Program-made: the position numbers and the translations under genes
The notes under the pieces: generated by a model
What the model was told of the DNA's origin: nothing
The model's database searches: none
What the model saw: only the letters and a program-made list of their open reading frames with translations
Source: RUG191 sp045642225
Lineage (GTDB): Bacteria; Bacillota; Clostridia; Lachnospirales; Lachnospiraceae
NCBI GenBank assembly: GCA_045642225.1
Contig: JAZUIN010000127.1
Span: 7,631-71,630, forward strand
Direction: 5' to 3'
Length of the DNA stretch: 64,000 bases
Shown here: positions 40,558 to 49,273 of the stretch, piece by piece
Position numbering within the stretch: the stretch's first letter is position 1
Layout: each line of letters starts with the position of its first letter

Positions 40558-42939
40558 TTAATCGCACGCGTCCCAAAATTGATTTATTTCTGATTCTACG
40601 GTAGTTATGGATGTCGACTTATAATCCTTCCATTCTCTTGGGAAAATTTGCTTATACTTATATTGCAAAAACCTTTCATCTAACAGCAATATTATTCCTC
40701 TATCATCTACCGTTCTAATAACTCTTCCCGCTGCTTGACAAACCTTGTTCATACCAGGAAATCTATATGCATAATCAAATCCATTTTTACCAGAATTGTC
40801 AAAATGTTCACACAACAAATCCAATTCAAAATTTGTCTGCGGCAAGCCCGTCCCAACAATAGCTGTTCCGATTAATTTGTCGTTGTCTAAATCAATTCCC
40901 TCTGCGAAAATTCCTCCTAATACACAAAATGCTAACAAACTATTATCTCTATCATTCTCAAATTCTCCAAGAAATGCTTCTCTCTCAGTTTCCGTCATAT
41001 TTTTCCCTTGAACAATAATTTCACAATTATTATTTTTGTCTAGGAAAATGTTATATACATTTTCCATAAAAGCATATGACGGAAAAAATGCAATATAATT
41101 TCCCTTCTTAGCAGCAACTAACTTCTCCAAATACAAAGCAATCTTACCGTACTCTTCACTACTCCTACGGGAGTATTTACTTGTCACATCATTTGCTATC
41201 AACAGAGCTCTTTGTCTACTTTCAAAAATAGTTTTTGCATAGATTGCCTTAACATTTTCCTTCGTACATAGCAACTCCTTGTAATAGTTAATTGGAAGAA
41301 GTGTTGCTGAGAAAAAAATAGTTGACACAGCGTTATCTAAATAAGACTGCAGCCTCAAAGACGGGTCCATATTAAATAATCGCACTCTAAAATCACCAGC
41401 TTTGTAATCACAATAAATGCTATAACTACTGTCGAGAAAATCTCCTGTCTCGACAAAGTTCATTATCTTAAAGTAAAACTCTAACGCCTCTTCTTTGTTT
41501 TTCATTTTGATACGCTTTTCCCAAAATGCTTGCAATCTGCCATACAAAGAGTCAATTGCATACATTAGCTGATCTATCTCGTGCAATATCAAATTTTCCT
41601 CGCACTGCTTCTTAAGTGCTAGAAGTTGTTTATTTACCTTATCAAAATATTTTATCAATTTCGAATCGTACGCACCGTAAATCTTCTTCATTGCCAAAAC
41701 TTCTTCTTTGATAATCTCAGAAGAATACATTTCTCTTGCTCTATCAACAAGATTATGTGCTTCATCCACAAGGAAAATATTTCTGCTATTTCCACACATT
41801 GAGTTGATAATACAAGCACTCGGATCAAATGCATAGTTATAATCACATATAACAGCATCCGCCCACCTAGATATTTCTAATGCAAGCTCATACGGACATA
41901 CTTTATGCTTATTTGAGTACTGAATTATATTATCTCTCGTAAACATATTTTCAGAAGTTATAAAATCATAAAGCGCGTCGTTAATTCTATCATAAAAACC
42001 CTTCGCATATTCACAATGTATCGGATCGCATTTTCTTACTTCTTGAAAGCAAACCTTATCCTTTGCTGTAATTTCGAGTGTCTTTATTTGACACCCTCTG
42101 TCTATCAACATAGAAAATGTATTAATCGCAACTGTTTTTGTAATTGTTTTTGCCGTCAAATAAATTATTTTGCCCAAACCATTATCGTTCATAGCTTTAA
42201 GGCTAGGATAAATTGTTCCAATTGTTTTACCAACTCCAGTTGGCGCTTGTATGAAAAGTAGTTCCTTAGAATTTATTGCATTGTATACATTTCCCATAAG
42301 AGGCTTCTGACCTTCTCTGTATTCGAATGGAAATGTAATACTTGAAATTGATTCTCTTCGAACAATGGACCAATTATATTCAAAATCTAAAAAAGGCTTG
42401 TACTTCTCCACAACTTGATAGACAAATTCTTCCAACTCTTCTACAGCTATAAATTCCTTAAAACGTCTAAGCAATTCTTCTTTCACCGAATATGATTTAT
42501 CATCAAGATTTCCGTAAGTAACTTGAATATCAATTCCATCCAAATCGTATTTTAGGCAAACAAAATATCCATAAAACATCGCCTGTGCTTTATGGACTAA
42601 ATCAACTTCTTCAATTTGAAGAACATCCCTATGTACGCCTTTGATTTCATCAATCAAAATAGGATTCTCTTCATCGTCAAAAACAATGCCGTCTGCTCTT
42701 CCATCGATGACGAAATCATAATCCTCAAAAGAAATGACATGACGAAGTGGCACCTCAGCGTGATACGCACTCCCTGCTTTCTTCTGCAATTTCTTATGCA
42801 ATAGCTGTCCTGCCTTCATCGAACTACTAGAATCCCCTGATGCCTTTGAGTCATCAATGTCACCCGTTCTAAGCGTAAACTCAACTAGATTTCTTACAGA
42901 TATATTTAATTCTTTTTTGTTTTCATTCTTATTTTCCAT
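40558..42939 (-). CDS. XPD/DinG-like helicase with N-terminal PD-(D/E)XK nuclease domain
   Basis: 793 residues. Residues about 40-130 look like a RecB/Cas4-type nuclease (VISFEDYDFVIDGRADGIVF; ILIDEIKGVHRD). The helicase follows: Walker A APTGVGKTIGTI at about 235, four spaced Cys in KVCFQEVRKCDPIHC to HKVCPYEL for a probable Fe-S cluster, VDEAHNLVDRA (DEAH), and a C-terminal GGIFAEGIDLDNDKLIGTAI with QAAGRVIRTVDDRG. Superfamily 2 helicases of this class unwind DNA 5' to 3' in repair. The fusion couples unwinding and cutting. It stands alone, so no operon partner helps. Confidence 0.88.
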   Translation of the reverse strand: MENKNENKKELNISVRNLVEFTLRTGDIDDSKASGDSSSSMKAGQLLHKKLQKKAGSAYHAEVPLRHVISFEDYDFVIDGRADGIVFDDEENPILIDEIKGVHRDVLQIEEVDLVHKAQAMFYGYFVCLKYDLDGIDIQVTYGNLDDKSYSVKEELLRRFKEFIAVEELEEFVYQVVEKYKPFLDFEYNWSIVRRESISSITFPFEYREGQKPLMGNVYNAINSKELLFIQAPTGVGKTIGTIYPSLKAMNDNGLGKIIYLTAKTITKTVAINTFSMLIDRGCQIKTLEITAKDKVCFQEVRKCDPIHCEYAKGFYDRINDALYDFITSENMFTRDNIIQYSNKHKVCPYELALEISRWADAVICDYNYAFDPSACIINSMCGNSRNIFLVDEAHNLVDRAREMYSSEIIKEEVLAMKKIYGAYDSKLIKYFDKVNKQLLALKKQCEENLILHEIDQLMYAIDSLYGRLQAFWEKRIKMKNKEEALEFYFKIMNFVETGDFLDSSYSIYCDYKAGDFRVRLFNMDPSLRLQSYLDNAVSTIFFSATLLPINYYKELLCTKENVKAIYAKTIFESRQRALLIANDVTSKYSRRSSEEYGKIALYLEKLVAAKKGNYIAFFPSYAFMENVYNIFLDKNNNCEIIVQGKNMTETEREAFLGEFENDRDNSLLAFCVLGGIFAEGIDLDNDKLIGTAIVGTGLPQTNFELDLLCEHFDNSGKNGFDYAYRFPGMNKVCQAAGRVIRTVDDRGIILLLDERFLQYKYKQIFPREWKDYKSTSITTVESEINQFWDACD

Positions 42940-43014
42940 ATTACATTATATCTTCTACATTGCAGCCTAATACATTTCCTCGTAAGCGTTCATCTGACGC
43001 CTCCATTTAAATTT

Positions 43015-43077
43015 TTAAAAACCCTCTCGGGCATCATTGATATCTTAATCTAGCTATCAAATCAACCTAAGAGGGTT
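43015..43077 (-). terminator. Terminator after hypA
   Basis: AACCCTCT (43020-43027) and AGAGGGTT (43070-43077) with an inner TTGATAT/ATCAA stem; a T-run follows on the minus strand. Confidence 0.75.
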
Positions 43078-43121
43078 ACTTTTGTTCAATATTGAACTTA
43101 AATTCTCAAAAGTAATATAAA

Positions 43122-43496
43122 TTACTCTTCATTCACCTCACCGCTTTCATTTTCAAAAACGGCTATTTCTTTAATCATTACATCCCTGCCTCGAACAAGA
43201 TAAGTATTTTCACTTCCACAATGAGGACATATCTTCGCATACTTTACAGTAGGATATTCCTTCTTACAATCTTCACAGAATGTAACTGCCTCCATTGTTT
43301 CAATGATAAGTTCTGCCTCATCCATAATAGGCTCTTTCTTAATTGCCCAATTCCAGCAATCAATAAGCTGTTCTGGAATAACACCAGATACCTCACCTAG
43401 TTCTATCGTTACAGAGGCAACCTTATCAACCTGGTTAACCTCTGCAGCGTTTTTTGCATCTCGTATTATATAAAATACAACTCCTAATTCATGCAT
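43122..43496 (-). CDS. hypA: HypA-like nickel metallochaperone
   Basis: 124 residues. MHELGVVFYIIRDA supplies the conserved N-terminal Met-His-Glu nickel site; VASVTIELGEVSGVIPE and the zinc ribbon FCEDCKKEYPTVKYAKICPH with CGSEN complete the family pattern. HypA delivers nickel to hydrogenase or urease, but no hypBCDEF or hydrogenase gene is in the window. It begins 15 bp after the Fe-S flavoprotein gene, so it is in that operon. Confidence 0.88.
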   Translation of the reverse strand: MHELGVVFYIIRDAKNAAEVNQVDKVASVTIELGEVSGVIPEQLIDCWNWAIKKEPIMDEAELIIETMEAVTFCEDCKKEYPTVKYAKICPHCGSENTYLVRGRDVMIKEIAVFENESGEVNEE

Positions 43497-43510
43497 TTTA
43501 AAACTTCCTT

Positions 43511-46399
43511 CTAGTACTTTCTGTAGTAATCTTCTGCCTTAACAAAGTAATGCATATCATTATCTTCTTTAACAACAGCGCAACTTTCGTCACTCTTACC
43601 AATCATCTTAGTTACACGCTTCAATTCGTATGGAATCATCTTCTTGAACTTATCTTCAGCAGCAACCATGTTTGTTCCTTCTGGGAAGTCTCTCTTAAGA
43701 TGAATAGCATCAAATTCACACTTTGTAGTACATACACCACAACCAATACACTTGTTAGAGTCAACTACGTTAGCTCCACACTTCAAGCATCTAGCTGTTT
43801 CTGTCTTAACTTGTTCTTCTGTAAGAAGAAGTGGTACTTCTTCAAATCCCTTAGAATCAAGTGCTGCATCAACTGGTGTCTGTCTCTTAGAATTATCATA
43901 GCTTTCAACTGAGATATCTTCCTTGTTAAGTTCAATAAATTCATTTCTATTACGTCCAATAGTCATATGACCATTTTGTACATATCTATGAATTGATTCT
44001 GAAGCAAATTGTCCAGCTGCAATAGCGTCAATTGCGAATCTAGGTCCTGTATAAACATCACCACCAACGAATAAATCATCAGCGCCCTTAACTTGATATG
44101 TTAATCCATCAGCTTGAAGAGCTGGTCCTTGGAATTCAACATTTTCATTCTTGAGTAAGTCGCCCCATACAGATGCTTGACCTACAGCAAAGATTACTCT
44201 TTGACAATCAATTGTGATTGTATCATTCTCATCATACTTAGGAGCAAACTTCTTACGTCCGTCTACTTCTTCAAATACTGATAAGCATTTCTTAAATACG
44301 ATTCCTGTTACCTTGCCGTCCTTAGTAAGAACTTCCTTAGGACCCCAACCGCATTTGATTTCTACGCCGTCTTCAGCTGCTTCTCTCTTCTCATCTTCAG
44401 CAGCAGGCATCTCAGCTTCTGACTCTAAGCAAAGTTGAGTAACCTTAGCAGCACCATTTCTAGCAGAACATCTAGAAGCATCGATAGCAACATTACCACC
44501 ACCGACAACAACTACATCTCCGTCAAATTCAAAGCCACCACAATTACCTTCACGTAAGTAATCAATAGCTGTAAATGTACCTTCAGCATCATCACCTTCG
44601 ATACCAGGACGACGACCTGCAGAACATCCAATTGCGATGTAGAATGCTTTGTAACCTTGCTCTCTTAATTCGTCAAGTGATATATCTTTACCAACTTCAA
44701 CGCCAGTCTTGATTTCTACACCCATTTCCTTCATAACTTCAATCTCAGAAGCTATAACCTTCTTACCTAACTTGTATGAAGGAATACCATATCTTAACAT
44801 ACCACCAGCTTCTGGATTCTTCTCGAATACTGTTGGATTATATCCTCTTTCAGCAAGATAGAATGCACATGATAAACCTGCTGGGCCACCACCGATAATA
44901 GCAACCTTCTCTGGCCATACTTCATATCTGCTTGAAGGAATAACCTTCTTAGGGATAAATCTTGTCTCAGCGTTCATATCTCTTTCAGCTAAGAACTTCT
45001 TAACTGCATCGATTGAAACTGCCTCATCAATAGTTCCTCTTGTACATGCATCCTCACAACGCTTGTTACATACACGACCACAAACTGCTGGGAATGGATT
45101 CTTCTTCTTGATTAATGCAAGAGCTTCATCGTATCTTCCTTGTGCAGCCATTCTCAAATATCCTTGAACAGCAACGTGTGCTGGACAAGCTGTCTTACAT
45201 GGAGCAGTACCAGTATCATGACAATTAATTCTATTGTTGTCACGATAGTTAGGATCATACTTCTTCTCACTCCACTTATGGTTATCAGGTAATTCAATCT
45301 TAGGATATTTAACAACTGTTCCATCTTTCTTAGCAAGCTTCTGACCTAACTTACAAGCACCTGCTGGGCAATACTCAACACAACGTCCACAAGCTACACA
45401 TTTTTCAACATCAACGTGTGCTGTATAAGCAGAACGAGACATATTTGGAGTATTAAATAATTGTGATGTACGAAGCGCATTACAAATATTTACGTTACAG
45501 TTACATAGTCCCCAGATCTTATTCTCACCATCAATATTAGTTACTTGATGAACAAAACCATTCTCTTCAGCTTTTCTTAAAATCTCAAGAGCTTCTTCCT
45601 TAGTAATATCGTGACCCTTACCAGTCTCACGGCAGTAATCAGCGAAATCACCAAGTCCGATACACCAACCATAATCGTCATCAGCACAACCATCACCAAT
45701 AACCTTACGTGACGCACGACATGAACATCTAGCAACACCAATCTTACCATCATATTTACCTAACCAGTAAGAAATCTTCTCTAAATCTAATGCTTCATTC
45801 TCCATAGAAATAGCTTTCTCTACAGGAATTACGTGCATACCAATACCAGCTCCACCTGCAGGTACCATTTGTGTGATTCCCTTAAGTGGTAAATATGTCA
45901 TTCTTTCAAAGAAAGATGCCAAATCTGGATGTTCTTCTAAGAATTTATTGTTACCTTCTTCATCTTCATGAATATTAAATAACTCACCTGAACCTGGAAC
46001 AAACATAGGTAGTGTATATCTTCTCTCTGATTGAGGAGCCGTACGACCAAAATGATCATAATGATAACCATAATCATACTCAATAACACCAATATAACTT
46101 AATTCGTCAAGAATTCTTTGAAGTTCTTCTTCGCCTTCCTTCTCAACTAGTTCCTTGTTCATCTCACACATTTGAGAAAATGTATAATGACTTCTTCTCT
46201 TCATTGTGTTACAAACCTTAGCCATCTTATCATCGATAACTTCAGCAAGTCCCCAGTATTCAGGGTCATTTGATGTGATACCACCAACCATATGAGTAGC
46301 AACATCAGTAATACTCTTACCTAATTTAAGAATCTCTTTGCTAGGATTTTTGTCTCCCTTGTGATTCGCTGGCCACTCATTGTACTTTTCCATGTCCAT
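43511..46399 (-). CDS. Large Fe-S flavoprotein with GltD-like oxidoreductase domain
   Basis: 962 residues. An N-terminal part of about 310 residues has Cys clusters (VARCSCRASRKVIGDGC; LCNCNVNICNAL). A 4Fe-4S motif CVACGRCVEYCPAGACKLG is at about 335. A glutamate-synthase-small-subunit-like domain follows (TACPAHVAVQGYLRMAAQGR, AVCGRVCNKRCEDACTRG, VAIIGGGPAGLSCAFYLAER, VVGGGNVAIDASRCSARNGA). The C-terminus has CLKCG and CIGCGVCTTKCEFDAIHLKR. It probably moves electrons between NAD(P)H and a ferredoxin or a partner enzyme. AGGAG lies eight bases before the ATG. The substrate cannot be named. Confidence 0.85.
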   Translation of the reverse strand: MDMEKYNEWPANHKGDKNPSKEILKLGKSITDVATHMVGGITSNDPEYWGLAEVIDDKMAKVCNTMKRRSHYTFSQMCEMNKELVEKEGEEELQRILDELSYIGVIEYDYGYHYDHFGRTAPQSERRYTLPMFVPGSGELFNIHEDEEGNNKFLEEHPDLASFFERMTYLPLKGITQMVPAGGAGIGMHVIPVEKAISMENEALDLEKISYWLGKYDGKIGVARCSCRASRKVIGDGCADDDYGWCIGLGDFADYCRETGKGHDITKEEALEILRKAEENGFVHQVTNIDGENKIWGLCNCNVNICNALRTSQLFNTPNMSRSAYTAHVDVEKCVACGRCVEYCPAGACKLGQKLAKKDGTVVKYPKIELPDNHKWSEKKYDPNYRDNNRINCHDTGTAPCKTACPAHVAVQGYLRMAAQGRYDEALALIKKKNPFPAVCGRVCNKRCEDACTRGTIDEAVSIDAVKKFLAERDMNAETRFIPKKVIPSSRYEVWPEKVAIIGGGPAGLSCAFYLAERGYNPTVFEKNPEAGGMLRYGIPSYKLGKKVIASEIEVMKEMGVEIKTGVEVGKDISLDELREQGYKAFYIAIGCSAGRRPGIEGDDAEGTFTAIDYLREGNCGGFEFDGDVVVVGGGNVAIDASRCSARNGAAKVTQLCLESEAEMPAAEDEKREAAEDGVEIKCGWGPKEVLTKDGKVTGIVFKKCLSVFEEVDGRKKFAPKYDENDTITIDCQRVIFAVGQASVWGDLLKNENVEFQGPALQADGLTYQVKGADDLFVGGDVYTGPRFAIDAIAAGQFASESIHRYVQNGHMTIGRNRNEFIELNKEDISVESYDNSKRQTPVDAALDSKGFEEVPLLLTEEQVKTETARCLKCGANVVDSNKCIGCGVCTTKCEFDAIHLKRDFPEGTNMVAAEDKFKKMIPYELKRVTKMIGKSDESCAVVKEDNDMHYFVKAEDYYRKY

Positions 46400-46510
46400 A
46401 CTTTTATCTCCTTTAAATAATATATATACGATAAATCGCTAATGATATTATATAGTCTTTAGCCATTTTTTACAAGAAAATATCCCCCCTGCCCCCATAG
46501 CAAATAGCAC

Positions 46511-46546
46511 AAAAAAAGCAGTGTGAATTTGTTAAATATTTCACAC
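46511..46546 (-). terminator. Terminator overlapping the end of crcB
   Basis: Minus strand GTGTGAA-(12)-TTCACAC then GC and seven T. The stem includes the last codons of crcB. Confidence 0.75.
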
Positions 46547-46903
46547 CACCTTTTTAGCAATCATATTTCCAATCATAACACCAACAACACACAAAACTAA
46601 GGAAAGTATCGCGTACATTATCCCCATTGCGTATTGTTTATCTTTCAACAAATTAAGAGTTTCAAGAGAAAAAGTAGAGAATGTAGTAAATGCTCCACAA
46701 AATCCTGTCTTAATACCCAACACAAGATTATCTCCTAACTCCTTCTCTTCACTAACTCCAACAATAAATCCAATAATTAATGCGCCTAGCAAATTAGTAA
46801 TAAATGTCATTAATGGGAAATCACATTTAACAGTAATATTACTAAGCAAAAACCTGCTCACTGCTCCTAGCGCACCGCCAACAGCTATATACAAATAAGC
46901 CAT
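46541..46903 (-). CDS. crcB: Fluoride exporter CrcB/Fluc
   Basis: 120 residues, four membrane helices. GGALGAVSRFLLSN, FITNLLGALIIGFIVG and TGFCGAFTTFSTFSLETLNL are the family core with the fluoride-lining Phe residues and Asn. Dual-topology Fluc channels usually act as dimers. The start overlaps the Bax-inhibitor gene by one base. I see no fluoride riboswitch in the upstream region. Confidence 0.95.
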   Translation of the reverse strand: MAYLYIAVGGALGAVSRFLLSNITVKCDFPLMTFITNLLGALIIGFIVGVSEEKELGDNLVLGIKTGFCGAFTTFSTFSLETLNLLKDKQYAMGIMYAILSLVLCVVGVMIGNMIAKKVV

Positions 46904-47589
46904 TAATCTCTACTCTTACCAAAAATTGAAAGAAGTGTTAAGAATAAATTAACTATGTCTAGATAAATGTCTAATGCACAGTCTACTGCGTTATCTGCTG
47001 TTTTGACAAATTTTTGAGAACGATAAAAATCGAATCCTATATACAAACTAAACAAAACTGCAGCAAATAACGAATACACATAATGTAAACCTTGGAAAAA
47101 GATTACGAATATTCCGCAAATAGCAATACCAATAAGTGCAATAAATAACGCCTTACCTATCTTCTCAAATAGCTGTGGAAATGCTATAGCTGAAAGAACC
47201 ATAATTGCTGTAATAATTATTGTATAGAAAAATACCATTCTAACAACTCTTGAATCAATACCACCATAAAACTGAACAGATACAGCCACAATCAAACCTA
47301 GTGGTACACAAAGCATATTATAACCAACAAAACTAATAATTGCACTGTTAGACTTATTAGCAATAAAAATTCCTAACATACCTAACACAAAATATCCTAT
47401 ATACAAAATAATAGGATTAATATTCTGTGCGAACTCTCCAGCGAAGGCACAAAGAATATAATTTACAACTAAGCCATATAAAACAACTCCGCCAAGAATC
47501 AAATTATATGTTCTTACAGATAATACCTTATCTTGGCTATACTCTTTGTTGAACCTCTCCATTCTTGCTTCTCTACTTATACTTCTCAT
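46903..47589 (-). CDS. Bax inhibitor-1/YccA family membrane protein
   Basis: 228 residues with seven membrane helices after a basic N-terminus. The family end pattern is present: LYIGFDFYRSQKFVKT then DCALDIYLDIVNLFLTLLSI. Bacterial members (BsYetJ) are pH-dependent calcium leak channels; others have unknown function. It is cotranscribed with crcB, which suggests an ion-handling role (inference). Confidence 0.88.
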   Translation of the reverse strand: MRSISREARMERFNKEYSQDKVLSVRTYNLILGGVVLYGLVVNYILCAFAGEFAQNINPIILYIGYFVLGMLGIFIANKSNSAIISFVGYNMLCVPLGLIVAVSVQFYGGIDSRVVRMVFFYTIIITAIMVLSAIAFPQLFEKIGKALFIALIGIAICGIFVIFFQGLHYVYSLFAAVLFSLYIGFDFYRSQKFVKTADNAVDCALDIYLDIVNLFLTLLSIFGKSRD

Positions 47590-47776
47590 TATTAACCTCT
47601 CTATTCATACTTCAATACAACATCATATATTATAGTATTATTAGTAATTACATTCAATGCATTTATTTTTGTACACGATTTTTATACATTGGTATATGAT
47701 TTTTTTACATTTATGACGATTAATATGATAGAATATATTTTGGCATTTTTTTATATTTTAGAAAAGAGATTTTGAC

Positions 47777-49063
47777 ATGAAGAAAATACTATCAAATGGA
47801 ATTATTAAAAATCTTAAAGGTACTATTTCAGTACCCGGGGACAAATCTATTTCCCATAGAGCAATCATGTTAGGTTCGATTGCAGAAGGTGATACAGAGA
47901 TAGAAAACTTTCTTATGAGTGACGACTGTGTATCAACTATTAACTGTTTCAAAAAAATGGGAATTAGTATAATCGAAACTAGTAACAAGGTCATCGTTCG
48001 TGGTAAAGGTCTTGATGGACTTGAACCTTCAGCTACTGCTCTTGATGCTGGCAATTCAGGCACAACCACTCGACTAATGTCTGGTATTCTTGCTGGACAA
48101 AGCTTTCAATCAACTATTACTGGTGACACTTCGTTAGTTAAACGACCAATGGGACGAATAATGAGTCCTTTATGTAGAATGGGTGCTAAATTTGTTGAAC
48201 TTGGTTCTGAAAAAAGGCTTCCATTTAAGATTTTAGGCGGACAACTAAGAGGCTGTACTATCAAAACACCTGTTGCTTCAGCACAAGTTAAATCAGCATG
48301 TCTATTCGCCGGTTTATATGCAAACAAACCAACAACCGTTATTGAGCCTAGCATTTCAAGGAACCATTCAGAACGTATGCTAGAACAATTTGGTGCAAAT
48401 ATCACTGTAGACGGTAACAAAACAACTATAGAACCTCGTCCAACTCTTAAAGGACAAAAAATCATAGTACCAAATGACATAAGTTCTGCAGCTTACTTTA
48501 TGGTTGCAGGTCTAATTACAGAAGGTTCTGACATAACTATTGAAAATGTAAATGTTAATCCTACTCGCAACGGAATAATTCGTGTTATTCAAGCTATGAA
48601 CGGTGATATCACTTTAGAAAATGAAAGAATAGTTTCGAACGAAGAAGTATGTGATGTACATGTTAAGTACTCTCCTGAAATGAGAGGCATCACAATCGAC
48701 AGAGATTTAATTCCAACTCTTATAGATGAGTTGCCAGTTATTGCAGTTCTTGCTACGCAAGCTGAAGGTAAAACAATTATTGCTGATGCTGCTGAACTAA
48801 AAGTTAAAGAATGCAACAGAATTGAAGCTATGGTAAATGGTCTTGAAGCTATGGGTGCTTTTATTGAGGCAAGACCTGACGGAATGATAATATACGGTAA
48901 GACACCTCTAAATCCTGCAAGCATCGTAACCTATGACGATCATAGAATAGCAATGTCCTTTGCAATAGCAAATCTAATTTGCGAAGGTAGTGTTGTTCTT
49001 GATAATGGGGATTGTGTTTCGATTTCGTTCCCAGAGTTCTACGATACGTTGTTGAGCTTATAA
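47777..49063 (+). CDS. aroA: EPSP synthase (3-phosphoshikimate 1-carboxyvinyltransferase)
   Basis: 428 residues. Signatures: GTISVPGDKSISHRAIMLGS, LDAGNSGTTTRLMSGI, TGDTSLVKRPMGRIMSPL, KVKECNRIEAMVNGL and YDDHRIAMSFAIA. It joins phosphoenolpyruvate to shikimate 3-phosphate. It stands alone without other aro genes and has only a weak ribosome binding site (AAAAGAGAT). Convergent with thrS through the palindromic element at 49.1 kb. Class I or II type was not assigned. Confidence 0.96.
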   Translation: MKKILSNGIIKNLKGTISVPGDKSISHRAIMLGSIAEGDTEIENFLMSDDCVSTINCFKKMGISIIETSNKVIVRGKGLDGLEPSATALDAGNSGTTTRLMSGILAGQSFQSTITGDTSLVKRPMGRIMSPLCRMGAKFVELGSEKRLPFKILGGQLRGCTIKTPVASAQVKSACLFAGLYANKPTTVIEPSISRNHSERMLEQFGANITVDGNKTTIEPRPTLKGQKIIVPNDISSAAYFMVAGLITEGSDITIENVNVNPTRNGIIRVIQAMNGDITLENERIVSNEEVCDVHVKYSPEMRGITIDRDLIPTLIDELPVIAVLATQAEGKTIIADAAELKVKECNRIEAMVNGLEAMGAFIEARPDGMIIYGKTPLNPASIVTYDDHRIAMSFAIANLICEGSVVLDNGDCVSISFPEFYDTLLSL

Positions 49064-49078
49064 AGAGTTTAAATATTA

Positions 49079-49216
49079 AGGACATATTAAAATATCCTAT
49101 CAGTCTGGCACGCTCTCGCTGCTTTCGCCTCGTAGCGGATACTAGATTCGCGCTATGCGCTTATCAAGTACCGACGGGCTCAAAGCACCATTCTGATAGG
49201 ATATTTTTTATGTCCT
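49079..49216. other. Palindromic element with G+C-rich core between aroA and thrS
   Basis: AGGACATA and AAAATATCCTATCAG on the left (49079-49103) mirror CTGATAGGATATTTTTT and TATGTCCT on the right (49193-49216); the inner 15-bp stem is perfect. The core of about 88 bases is far richer in G+C than the flanks and contains GCTCTCGCTGC, CGCCTCGTAGCGG and GCGCTATGCGC. Placement at convergent gene ends fits a bidirectional terminator that has acquired an insert, or a small structured or mobile element. Confidence 0.75.
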
Positions 49217-49273
49217 TTTATAATAAAAATTATTTAAAAAGCTCAAAAATATATCTTATAACTCTAACTCACT

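Noticed and set aside
46904..47776. Fluoride riboswitch ahead of the crcB unit
   Set aside because: I could not find the conserved core in the gap before the Bax-inhibitor gene or at the gene junction.
47758..48480. Long minus-strand frames within aroA
   Set aside because: They are antisense shadows of a well-supported plus-strand enzyme and have no ribosome binding sites or motifs.
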